Shown here piece after piece: positions 1 through 7,192 of a stretch of 8,760 bases of DNA. A model generated the notes under the pieces. That model searched no databases and was not told where the DNA came from. It saw only the letters and a program-made list of their open reading frames with translations. Position 1 is the first letter of the stretch. Every line of letters starts with the position of its first letter. This DNA is from Tannerella sp. (lineage in GTDB: Bacteria > Bacteroidota > Bacteroidia > Bacteroidales > Tannerellaceae), in assembly GCA_031289445.1 (NCBI GenBank), contig JAITPL010000044.1:1-8760 (forward strand). The letters are read 5' to 3'. Made by a program: the position numbers and the translations under genes.

Positions 1-25
1 AAACTATCCGGGTTATTTTAATGCG

Positions 26-48
26 AATCCCATACGGGGGATTTTTTT
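26..48 (+). terminator. Probable intrinsic terminator for a plus-strand gene left of the window
   Basis: A 6-bp perfect stem, AATCCC (26-31) with GGGATT (38-43), encloses the loop ATACGG and runs directly into T residues (the run is 42-48). This is the classic layout of a Rho-independent terminator reading left to right. On the minus strand the hairpin is not followed by a T tract, so it suits a convergent plus-strand gene outside the window better than it suits the YhhN-family gene. The stem is short, so the call is moderate. Confidence 0.4.
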
Positions 49-66
49 ACAGGGGAAAACCGGAAA

Positions 67-726
67 TCATTCCTCCGTCTTTCCGTTTCGTTTGTAGATA
101 AGGGCGGCGGTGATTAGCAAATGTGCCGCATAATAGGCCGGCATCATCGCGTAGCGGTATAAACCGCAGACGTTCAGAAACTCGCAGCACGCAATCAGCG
201 TATCCGAAAACAGGATACAACCAATACCTGCGCTGAAGAGCAGTCGCGAGAGCTTCGTCCGGTGCAGTCCCCAGGCGGCGGCCAGCGAGAAGCAGGAGAT
301 AAGCGTATAGGCAAGTACCGCGACCGGCAATATCCCGCCGTCGATAGCCGGTAGCAGTTTCCAGAAGAAGAACACACCGTAGCCTGTCGCCAGTACAAGC
401 AGCAGTCGCCACTGCATCCTGCCGTTGCGCAGGCAAAAAAGCAAAAAACCCGCATGTGCCACAAAAAAACCCGCTATACCATAGACAAACATCATTTCCT
501 GTCCGTTACGCTGCCGCAACATCCAGTCGCCGGCAATAGAGAAAGCCAGCGCCGCCACAAGCAGCCATTTTGTGGCGGCAATACTTCCCTGCGACCCGAA
601 AACTATCAGCACGGCACACAATACAGGCACCGCCACATGAAAGCAGTAGCCTCCGACCGTCATCGCCAAGATAGCGCAAGTCGTCGGCACAAGAATCAAC
701 AGATTTTTCATAGCCATACCTTTCAT
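67..726 (-). CDS. YhhN/TMEM86-family integral membrane protein
   Basis: The 219-residue product is almost entirely hydrophobic, with roughly seven or eight predicted membrane segments, and ends in a short charged tail (KRNGKTEE). It resembles the YhhN/TMEM86 family in having an early FSIAGDWML segment, a central FFVAHAGFLLF segment and a late GCILFSDTLIA segment; the conserved Asp and His residues lie in these. Animal TMEM86B is a lysoplasmalogenase that cleaves the vinyl ether bond of lysoplasmalogens. The role of bacterial members is less certain, so the enzymatic activity here is inference. The start is ambiguous. ATGs lie at 726, 717 and 711, and an AAAGG lies 7 nt before the one at 711, which would give MKNLLILV as the N-terminus. 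The gene is 186 bp downstream of the GH78 gene on the same strand, across a 21-bp repeat array, so co-transcription is possible but not shown. A link to glycan breakdown is not evident. Confidence 0.8.
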   Translation of the reverse strand: MKGMAMKNLLILVPTTCAILAMTVGGYCFHVAVPVLCAVLIVFGSQGSIAATKWLLVAALAFSIAGDWMLRQRNGQEMMFVYGIAGFFVAHAGFLLFCLRNGRMQWRLLLVLATGYGVFFFWKLLPAIDGGILPVAVLAYTLISCFSLAAAWGLHRTKLSRLLFSAGIGCILFSDTLIACCEFLNVCGLYRYAMMPAYYAAHLLITAALIYKRNGKTEE

Positions 727-755
727 ACGCAGATTATCAAAGTCTTTGCCGCAGG

Positions 756-912
756 TTACTATAAAGTAAATACCTATTATGGCATCTTACTGCAAAGTAA
801 ATACCTCTTACTACATACTTACGGCCTATTACTACGAACTCACGGCATCTGACTGCAAAGTAAGCATCTCTTACTACAGCATAAACACCTCTTGTTGCAG
901 CATAAGCGCCTT
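756..912. repeat. Degenerate 21-bp tandem repeat array, seven units plus a 10-bp fragment
   Basis: On the plus strand, units start at 756, 787, 808, 829, 850, 871 and 892 and are each exactly 21 bp. A 10-bp remnant (777-786, TTATGGCATC) lies between the first two. The consensus is roughly TTACTRCAAAGTAA followed by AYACCTC. In units 1 and 2 the first half is an inverted repeat, TTACT and AGTAA around a 4-nt loop (GCAA in unit 2). Units fall into types: 1, 2 and 5 carry AAAGTAA; 3 and 4 carry an ACGGC core; 6 and 7 carry CAGCATAA. The array ends at 912, and the next bases (913-915) are the complement of the GH78 stop codon. It fills most of the gap between GH78 and the YhhN-family gene. In all frames of the minus strand the units contain stops or are too diverged to suggest a peptide repeat. 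Confidence 0.85.
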
Positions 913-3036
913 TTATTTACTTGCGTAGTTGACCGTGTACGTTTTATTGGCTTCGAGTTCCATTTCGTAAACGCTTTTTTCGGTAGCCGGTTTCACTGTT
1001 CCAGTCTTGCAGGACGGCTTGCGGAGGCTTCGGAAACGCAGTATGCCCTTGCCCGAAACCGTTTCTACCGTTATCTGCTTTTCGGTAACCGAGAGTTTGA
1101 TGTTGCCCGAAGGCGTGGGAACGCTGCCGCTCATCCACTTCAGACCGCCAAGATCAGGCTCTACCAGATACGTTGCATAGCCGGGTGCTGTCGGGCTTAC
1201 GCCGAGGTAGTACCTGCCCAGGAGATATATCGGACTCGCTCCCCAGGCATGACACAGACTCTTCCCGAACGGACGGCCGTACATCGCATAGTGTTCCGCG
1301 CCCGACTCCTCCGGATTGTAGGCCTCCCAGAACGAGGTCGCTCCCAGCCGCAGCATTCCGCCCCAGTAGTCCTTCATCTCGCCCAGTACGTGACGCTGCT
1401 GACCTATCCGGCAGAGCGCCTCAAGCTCGTAGAAGCGCATGTAAGGCGTCGTTATCTTCTGTATTTTGTCGTTCAGAAGGACGTTATTCCTGACGTCCTC
1501 CTGCTGCTGTCCGTCGAGGTAGCCGAAGGTCATGGCGAACATGTTGGCATACTTTGTAACCTTGGTGTCCGGCACGCCGTTCTTGCGACTGTGTATCAGC
1601 GCCTTCTGCGCGGGGTCCCAGAAGAGCGATATGATCTTCGACCGCAGTTCGGCGGAGAGCGCACGGTAGCGGTCGGCCGAACGGCTGTCGCCAACGAGTT
1701 CGGCGCAGAGCGTCATCGTCTCCAGACTGCGGCAGAACAGCAACTGCTCCACGCTCACTTCGCCATCCTTGTCTATCGGCGCCCAGTCTATGAATACCCA
1801 GTCGCCCGGCTGACCCTCGACAAGTCCTTCGCTGTTGCGCCGTCCGAGGCAGAAGTCCATCAGGGTGAACACCTTGGGGTAAATCTGCTCTACGAAGGCC
1901 CTGTCGCCGGTGTAGAGGTAGTAGTCGTAGATTCCTGTAAACCAGTAGAAGGTGTAGTCGAGTATGGTGTTGATGTGCGATTCTACCGGGTCGTTGCCGC
2001 GCAAGGCCCAGGTGGTGCGCTTCACCAGGGAGTTGTCGAAGAAGAGGTAGTAGTTCATCAGGTAGCTTTGGCAGGCGTCGCCGCTCCATATCCAGCGGTC
2101 GCGCTTGATGCCGTCAAGGAAAAACTGCCTCGAGGAGAGGTGCAGCGTGTAGGCGGCGACGTCCCAGATACGGTTTACCTCGTCGTCCGAGCAGCGGAAT
2201 GCGCCCTTGTACTCGAGGGGATTGTATTCGTAAAGCATCGAGACCTCGTCGAAGGCGATGTCGCCTGTCCATGTGAAGCGGATGTAGCGGAAGGCGCGGG
2301 AGCGGTCGGAGGTGAAGTCTTCGGCGGCGTCGCGGGTGAATGTGAAGGCGTCGCGGGTTTCGCCGTCAGGACTTGCGGCTTCTTCGGCCGACTCTCCGTA
2401 GCGGGCGGTCAGAGTGCCCTTGCCTCGCAGCTTGTGCAGCTTGAAGTAGCCGAAGGTCTCCTGCCCGAAATCCACGGTTACGGATTCGGGCGTTCTGTCG
2501 GTCTGAACGGGATTCAGGGGTTTGACGGCGAGTTTGTAGCCGGAGGGCCTGTTGTCGGGGCTGTCGAAGAGCCAGGAATCGGCTTTTACGGATGTTACGG
2601 TTTGGCGCGAAACGGTCCAGCTGCTGTCCGAGACCACGGTTTTGCCTTTGACGAGGATGCTTGGGGGCGTGATGGCGTTATAGACCTGAAAAAGAATGCT
2701 GTGCCGGCCTTGCGGAAGGTGCAGTTGGCGAATGTTGTCTTCGTAAACGAAATTGTCGTCTATCCTGACCGAAAATTCACCTTCCACGTGAACATCGACG
2801 GTTTCGGGCTGATCAAGCTCGACGGTCTTGGAGAATCTTACAAGCGAGGCGTGATGGTCTATCCGCCAGAAAGGGGCATAGAATACTCCCCGCTCGGTAC
2901 GCTCTTTCTGCAAGAGGTTGCTCGCCCATATCTCGAAATCTCCGGGATGCCAAATCCATAATGCTTTCTTTTCCTGGGCGTTGAGCGGCGTGGCCATGAC
3001 CGCAAAGAAAAGGGCTAATGCAATTAATCTGTTCAT
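913..3036 (-). CDS. GH78-type alpha-L-rhamnosidase-like glycoside hydrolase, secreted
   Basis: The 707-residue product should remove terminal alpha-L-rhamnose (or a related sugar) from glycans. Residues 1-20 form a Sec signal peptide (MNRLIALALFFAVMATPLNA, then QEKK), which also supports this start. An N-terminal beta-sandwich region (about 25-270) is followed by an (alpha/alpha)6 barrel from about 280. The barrel holds the motif DGIKRDRWIWSGD at 308-320 and, near its end, SFWEAYNPEESG (568-579) and GKSLCHAWGASPIYLLG (591-607). A small C-terminal beta domain follows. As I recall them, the Bacillus RhaB acidic residues D567, E572, D579 and E841 match D308, D313, D320 and E571 here in spacing, with Asp in place of the general-acid Glu. 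That places it in a KRDR-type branch of GH78 whose exact substrate I cannot fix. The gene follows GH95 by 110 bp, with no consensus promoter visible between them, and its stop abuts a 21-bp repeat array. Family is fairly sure; substrate is not. Confidence 0.88.
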   Translation of the reverse strand: MNRLIALALFFAVMATPLNAQEKKALWIWHPGDFEIWASNLLQKERTERGVFYAPFWRIDHHASLVRFSKTVELDQPETVDVHVEGEFSVRIDDNFVYEDNIRQLHLPQGRHSILFQVYNAITPPSILVKGKTVVSDSSWTVSRQTVTSVKADSWLFDSPDNRPSGYKLAVKPLNPVQTDRTPESVTVDFGQETFGYFKLHKLRGKGTLTARYGESAEEAASPDGETRDAFTFTRDAAEDFTSDRSRAFRYIRFTWTGDIAFDEVSMLYEYNPLEYKGAFRCSDDEVNRIWDVAAYTLHLSSRQFFLDGIKRDRWIWSGDACQSYLMNYYLFFDNSLVKRTTWALRGNDPVESHINTILDYTFYWFTGIYDYYLYTGDRAFVEQIYPKVFTLMDFCLGRRNSEGLVEGQPGDWVFIDWAPIDKDGEVSVEQLLFCRSLETMTLCAELVGDSRSADRYRALSAELRSKIISLFWDPAQKALIHSRKNGVPDTKVTKYANMFAMTFGYLDGQQQEDVRNNVLLNDKIQKITTPYMRFYELEALCRIGQQRHVLGEMKDYWGGMLRLGATSFWEAYNPEESGAEHYAMYGRPFGKSLCHAWGASPIYLLGRYYLGVSPTAPGYATYLVEPDLGGLKWMSGSVPTPSGNIKLSVTEKQITVETVSGKGILRFRSLRKPSCKTGTVKPATEKSVYEMELEANKTYTVNYASK

Positions 3037-3055
3037 AATAAAAAATAATTTTGGT

Positions 3056-3132
3056 TGATGAAGTGAATATCTCCTTCCGCAATGTTATAATGGTGGTTTG
3101 ATGAAGTGAATATCTCCTTCGCAATGTTATAA
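3056..3132. repeat. Two direct copies of a ~35-bp repeat, 43-bp period, in the GH78 leader
   Basis: Copy 1 (3056-3090) and copy 2 (3099-3132) both begin TGATGAAGTGAATATC and end GCAATGTTATAA. They differ by a single C (CTTCCGC against CTTCGC). A degraded third copy continues at about 3141-3172 into the end of the GH95 gene, keeping GAAG, AAATATCC and TTCGCAATG. The exact 12-mer GAAGTGAATATC occurs at 3060-3071, 3103-3114 and again at 7193-7204 upstream of GH29. The copies fill almost the whole 110-bp gap and would lie in the transcribed leader of GH78. Confidence 0.85.
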
Positions 3133-3146
3133 GTTGGGGTGAAGAT

Positions 3147-5645
3147 TCAAATATCCTGTTTCGCAATGCTAAGAGTATATTCTCCGCCCTGTTCGGTAGG
3201 CAAATCGTATTCTCTGGTAGGTTTCACGCCGGGTTTGTTGAGCTTCGCCTTTTCGGAGATGACTGGCGCGGGGACTTCGTGCGTCTTGAAGAAAGGATTG
3301 GGGTTGACGCCCGACGCTTCCGCCAAGGTCGCATTTCCTCCCGATACCGACAGCGGCGTAGCGCTGCGGATACGTAGATTTCCACCCAGCAGGGATTTTA
3401 TCTTGAGAGTCTTGACCTTGCCGTTCTGCCATTCGATGTCGGTGAGGAAACCGCCTCTGGTCCTCAGACCCTTAACGCTGCCGTTCGCCCAGACGTCGGG
3501 CAAGGCCGGAAGAACGTGCACCGCACCGTCATGACTTTGCACCAGCATCTCGGCAATGCCCGCCGTGCAACCGAAGTTGCCGTCAATCTGGAAAGGCGGA
3601 TGAGCGTCGAACATGTTGGCGTAAGTGCCTCCGCCCTTGTAGTCGGTTTTGGGGTTTTGGGTGAGTTTCAACTGCTCGGAGATAAGTTTGTAAGCGCGGT
3701 TGCCATCCAGAAAACGCGCCCACAGACACACCTTCCAGCCCATCGACCAACCTGTAGCCGGGTCGCCGCGGTAGTTCAGCGAAGTGCGTGCCGCGTCGAA
3801 CAGCTCCGGCGTGCGGACAGGCGAAATCTGGTAACTCGGATAAACGCCGTACAGATGCGACACGTGGCGGTGCTTGTCGTCGGGATTGTCGAGGTCGAAG
3901 AGCCATTCCTGCAACTGACTGTGCTGTCCGATGTGCATTGGCGGCAGACGCTTGAGGACGCCGCGCAGAGTGTCGGCAAAAGCGCCGTCGGTATTCAGTA
4001 CTTCGCCGGCAGAGATTACGTTGTTGAACAGCTCGAAAAGCAGCTGGTTGTCCATCGTGATGCCGTAGGAGTTTGTAGCATGGTCGATTTTGCCGTTGGC
4101 GGTGTAGGCAAACGAGTTTTCGGGCGAATTTGAAGGAGCAACGACCAGCCAGTGATGCTCAGGCTCTTCAACCAGAAAATCAAGGAAGAACAGCGCCGCG
4201 CCTTTCATTACCGGATACACTTCGGAGAGGTAATCCTTGTCGCCGGAGTAGAGATAGCGCTCCCAGAGATGCTCGCTGACCCATGCTCCGCCCGAAGGCC
4301 ACATGCCGGAGCCTGCCTGGTCAACCGGGCCGGTAGAACGCCAGACGTCGGTGTTGTGATGCAAGACCCAGCCGCGAGCGCCGTACATCAGCTTCGCAGT
4401 CTCCCCGCCCGAAGCCGCAATCTCCTTGACCATCTCGATAAACGGACGGTGAAGCTCCGGCAGATTTGTTACCTCGGCCGGCCAGTAGTTCATCTCGGCA
4501 TTGATATTGGTGGTGTATTTACTGTCCCACGACGGCTCCATCAGGTCATTCCATATCCCCTGCAGGTTGGCGGGCTGGTTGCCCGGCTGCGAACTCGAAA
4601 TAAGCAGGTATCGCCCGAACTGAAAATACAAGGCCGCCAGCTGCGGGTCGTTGGCCTTGGCAAACTCCAGAATCCGCACGTCGGTAGTCTTGCGGATAGA
4701 GTCGGTAGCGCCCAGGTCAAGCTGCACGCGGTTGAAATATTTCTGATAAGCGGCTATGTGGTCGGCCTTGAGCTGCCTGTAATCCTTCTGCAAAGCCTTT
4801 TCGAGATAAGCGGCGGCGCGACTTTCGGGGTCGGCGCTAAGGTCGCGGTAGTTGACGAAGTTTGTGGCCATGGAGATAATAAGGGTAACATCGTCGGCAT
4901 CTGAAATCGACACGTCTTTACTGCCGGTCGAGGTCGTTCCGCGCTTGTAATTAAAGACTGCGGAGGCCGTAAACCTTACCTTTCCTTCCAAACCTTCCTG
5001 GTCGCCGGAGATACCTCTCAGGATAAGCCTGTTATCCTCGACGTTCACCTCGCTTTGTTGCGGACTGCTGAAACCGGCTTTGAAGTTGATTTTCCCTTTT
5101 TGAGAAGCGGTCAGCCGGACGACCACAACCTGATCGGGGAAGGACGCGAATGCTTCACGCACATAATCTACTCCGTCAACGGTGTAGCGAGTGGTAGTGA
5201 TTGCCGTCGAGATGTCCAGTTCGCGGTAATAGTTCGCTGCCTTCTCGTGTCCGGCGAAGGAGAGATTAAGGTCGCCGACAGGCTGATAGGACATGCCGTG
5301 ATTGGTCTTGGTAACAATCTTATCGGTAGCAAGGTCTTGTGCCTCGTGAAACTTGCCTTCAAAGAGAAGTTTCCGCACTTGCGGGAGAGCGGCCAAAGCG
5401 TCGGGATTGCCGTTATTGTTAGGCCCGCCGGCCCAGACGGTTTCTTCGTTGAGCTGCAATTTTTCGTTGGCCGGATTGCCAAACACCATGACGCCAAGAC
5501 GTCCGTTACCGATGGGCAGAGCTTCCACCCACTTTTCCGCCGGTGCATCATACCACAATTTCCAATTGCCGGTATCGCCGTCGGTTACATTGCACGACGC
5601 CATTGCCGCCGCACAGAATAATACTGCTGAAATTACTTTGTTCAT
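3147..5645 (-). CDS. GH95 family alpha-L-fucosidase or alpha-L-galactosidase, lipoprotein
   Basis: The 832-residue product fits full-length GH95. These inverting enzymes remove terminal alpha-1,2-L-fucose, or in some members L-galactose. The N-terminus ([18 protein letters not shown]) is a lipoprotein signal with lipobox MASC and Cys18 as the acyl site, which supports the start and places the enzyme at an outer or periplasmic membrane face. The N-terminal domain signature is [20 protein letters not shown] (31-50), with [13 protein letters not shown] just after it. In the barrel, NINAEMNYW holds N380 and N382, the pair that in the Bifidobacterium AfcA enzyme activates water. PSNSPEN holds E509, the likely general acid, and PFQIDGNFG holds D688. 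These assignments are by motif and approximate spacing. A C-terminal beta domain follows. GH95 lies 148 bp after GH29. Its leader is made of repeats, with no TAnnTTTG box, so transcription from the GH29 promoter is likely. Its last seven residues (SIAKQDI) and stop fall in a degraded repeat copy. Confidence 0.93.
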   Translation of the reverse strand: MNKVISAVLFCAAAMASCNVTDGDTGNWKLWYDAPAEKWVEALPIGNGRLGVMVFGNPANEKLQLNEETVWAGGPNNNGNPDALAALPQVRKLLFEGKFHEAQDLATDKIVTKTNHGMSYQPVGDLNLSFAGHEKAANYYRELDISTAITTTRYTVDGVDYVREAFASFPDQVVVVRLTASQKGKINFKAGFSSPQQSEVNVEDNRLILRGISGDQEGLEGKVRFTASAVFNYKRGTTSTGSKDVSISDADDVTLIISMATNFVNYRDLSADPESRAAAYLEKALQKDYRQLKADHIAAYQKYFNRVQLDLGATDSIRKTTDVRILEFAKANDPQLAALYFQFGRYLLISSSQPGNQPANLQGIWNDLMEPSWDSKYTTNINAEMNYWPAEVTNLPELHRPFIEMVKEIAASGGETAKLMYGARGWVLHHNTDVWRSTGPVDQAGSGMWPSGGAWVSEHLWERYLYSGDKDYLSEVYPVMKGAALFFLDFLVEEPEHHWLVVAPSNSPENSFAYTANGKIDHATNSYGITMDNQLLFELFNNVISAGEVLNTDGAFADTLRGVLKRLPPMHIGQHSQLQEWLFDLDNPDDKHRHVSHLYGVYPSYQISPVRTPELFDAARTSLNYRGDPATGWSMGWKVCLWARFLDGNRAYKLISEQLKLTQNPKTDYKGGGTYANMFDAHPPFQIDGNFGCTAGIAEMLVQSHDGAVHVLPALPDVWANGSVKGLRTRGGFLTDIEWQNGKVKTLKIKSLLGGNLRIRSATPLSVSGGNATLAEASGVNPNPFFKTHEVPAPVISEKAKLNKPGVKPTREYDLPTEQGGEYTLSIAKQDI

Positions 5646-5650
5646 AAAAT

Positions 5651-5737
5651 ATAAAGTTAGAAGTTAGAAGTTAGAAAACATAAAGTTAGAAGTTAGAAGT
5701 TAGAAAACATAAAGATAGAAGATAGAAGATAGAAGGC
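5651..5737. repeat. Three 29-bp tandem units built from internal heptamers (GH95 leader)
   Basis: Units at 5651-5679, 5680-5708 and 5709-5737 each start ATAAAG and contain three heptamers. In units 1 and 2, which are identical, the heptamer is AGTTAGA; in unit 3 all three heptamers read AGATAGA. A GGCAGG and an A/T-rich stretch (5741-5754) then lead to a different heptamer run. The block begins 5 bp upstream of the GH95 ATG, so it forms nearly all of the immediate leader of that gene. Confidence 0.9.
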
Positions 5738-5754
5738 AGGAATTAATTGAATTA

Positions 5755-5810
5755 TTCACTGTTCACTATTCACTATTCACTGTTCACTGTTCACTATTCA
5801 CTATTCACTA
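5755..5810. repeat. Eight tandem TTCACTR heptamers overlapping the GH29 stop codon
   Basis: Eight perfect-length heptamers run without interruption, with last base G, A, A, G, G, A, A, A from left to right. On the minus strand they read YAGTGAA. The GH29 reading frame enters the run at 5810 and stops at TAG 5796-5794, so the last three residues (NSE), the stop codon and most of the preceding Val codon are repeat sequence. Because 7 is not a multiple of 3, a minus-strand frame entering the run in any phase meets TAG within seven codons wherever the variable base is A; the plus strand contains no stop in the run. Confidence 0.92.
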
Positions 5811-7137
5811 TTACGTTTTCGAGTTTCAGGACTATCGGATTAGGCCATTTGTTATTGTTATAAATCCGTTGAGCGCGGACGCAGGATACTTTCAATCCCT
5901 CCGGCGTCTGTTCGAATCGCGTATCGGGAATCTGATTGCTATATTCCAGCACAAGATCGTTTTGACCCAGCACGCTTGCTTTGGTCGTTGCCGTCGCCTT
6001 CACCGAGCGAAGCACAAACTCTTTCCTGCTGCCTCTCGCCCAGTCGGGCAGGCCGGTGATATAAACGTAAACCGCCTTTCCATCCTTCGAGCGCGTAAAC
6101 CACAGATTCTCTTCGTTGGTTACAACCCAGGGACGCACTCCGTAAACGCTCTCCTGATTGATAAACATCCACGCAGCCACTTCGCGCATGCGCTCTTCCT
6201 GCGCTTCGGGGATATATCCGTCGGGATGAGGGCCAATGTTGATGAGGAAGTTTCCACCTTTGGCGCGTGTTTCAATCAGCAGCTCAATCAGGCGTGTACC
6301 CGATTTCAGTTCGTCGTTAGTCGGTTTGTACTGCCACTGGTTGCCCATCGTCATATTCGATTCCCAGAGAGCGTCCGACGGCTCTCCGGGCACAAACTGT
6401 TCGGGAGTATTGACGGCGCCGCGGGTAACCAGCAGGTCGGGTTGCAGCCTCCAGCCGGTATATTTCGCGGGGTCTTTAGGTTCGCCGTCGATAAAGAGGA
6501 TATCCACCTTGCCGTACTGCGTGAAAAGCTCTTCGCATTGAGCCTCGATAAAGGCGTCGTACTTCTTCGACAGACTTTCGCTTATCTTCAGGTTACCGCG
6601 GTTGACCGGGATACCGTTATCGTAAAGAAACTTGAAATCTTCGGGCGAATAGTAAAACCCGACCGCCAGACCCGCTTCGCGCAGTGCGGCAACAAGTTCT
6701 TTGAGAATATCCTTTTTGTAAGGCGTGTTCATGATGCCGAAATCCGTTGTTTTGGTGTCCCACATGCAAAAGCCCGAATGGTGTTTTGTGGTGAAGACAA
6801 CGTATTTCACTCCGGTGATCTTTGCCAGTTGCGCCCACTTGCGGGCGTCAAACCGGTCGGGATTAAAGGTTTTCGGCAAGTCGTTGAAATAGCGCCGGCT
6901 ATAGTCGTCGGAAGCGCCGGCCAGCGAGTGGCTGATGACTATACCCAGCTGACTGTCGTGCGCCCAGTGGATAAAGAGGCCGAAGCCCAGATCGCGCAGC
7001 CATTCTTCGCGTTCGGGTTTGTTGAGGTTAAATCCGACGCGGTTGTCGTCCTCTTCCTTGCGTTGCGCGGTACATAAAACCGCCGCCATGCAGACGAATA
7101 ACAAGGTACAATAAAATTTTTTCTTCAAGTGATTCAT
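5794..7137 (-). CDS. GH29 family alpha-L-fucosidase-like enzyme, secreted
   Basis: The 447-residue product is a retaining GH29 enzyme expected to release terminal alpha-L-fucose. I place the start at ATG 7137-7135 because it gives a Sec signal peptide (MNHLKKKFYCTLLFVCMAAV, cleavage near CTA-Q). The frame stays open to 7230 but the extra 31 residues (from MYFCATEEV) are not signal-like and would lie in the leader. Barrel motifs in order: GLFIHWAHDSQLG (H57), FTTKHHSGFCMW (H119, H120), YYSPEDF, and VDILFIDGE with the probable nucleophile D217. LWESNM carries E259, a candidate acid/base 42 residues later. The stretch GGNFLINIGPHPDGYIP and a C-terminal beta domain complete the family pattern. 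The usual KHHDGF has Ser for Asp (S121), which may mark a divergent subgroup. It is the first gene of the probable GH29-GH95-GH78 operon, with a promoter-like box at 7220-7227. Its C-terminus is set by a heptamer repeat. Confidence 0.9.
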   Translation of the reverse strand: MNHLKKKFYCTLLFVCMAAVLCTAQRKEEDDNRVGFNLNKPEREEWLRDLGFGLFIHWAHDSQLGIVISHSLAGASDDYSRRYFNDLPKTFNPDRFDARKWAQLAKITGVKYVVFTTKHHSGFCMWDTKTTDFGIMNTPYKKDILKELVAALREAGLAVGFYYSPEDFKFLYDNGIPVNRGNLKISESLSKKYDAFIEAQCEELFTQYGKVDILFIDGEPKDPAKYTGWRLQPDLLVTRGAVNTPEQFVPGEPSDALWESNMTMGNQWQYKPTNDELKSGTRLIELLIETRAKGGNFLINIGPHPDGYIPEAQEERMREVAAWMFINQESVYGVRPWVVTNEENLWFTRSKDGKAVYVYITGLPDWARGSRKEFVLRSVKATATTKASVLGQNDLVLEYSNQIPDTRFEQTPEGLKVSCVRAQRIYNNNKWPNPIVLKLENVIVNSE

Positions 7138-7192
7138 ATATGTATAAATTTCAGTTTCTACTCGATAACATCTTTCGGTATTTAGCTTCGGC

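Noticed and set aside
454..852. 132-codon plus-strand frame through the YhhN-family gene and the 21-bp array
   Set aside because: Composition is odd (many His, Gln, Tyr), it overlaps the coding strand of a recognisable membrane protein, and its C-terminal part is just the 21-bp repeat translated.
892..2961. 689-codon open frame on the plus strand opposite the GH78 gene
   Set aside because: It is antisense to a clear GH78 gene with signal peptide and catalytic motifs. Its translation is low in domain signal, with long Val/Glu/Gly/Arg-rich stretches typical of a GC-rich gene read backward.
5651..5810. Repeat blocks as a CRISPR array
   Set aside because: Units are directly adjacent with no unique spacers of constant length, and no cas genes are present.
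5869..7077. 402-codon open frame on the plus strand opposite the GH29 gene
   Set aside because: It is antisense to a confident GH29 gene and shows no recognisable motif, start signal or membrane feature.
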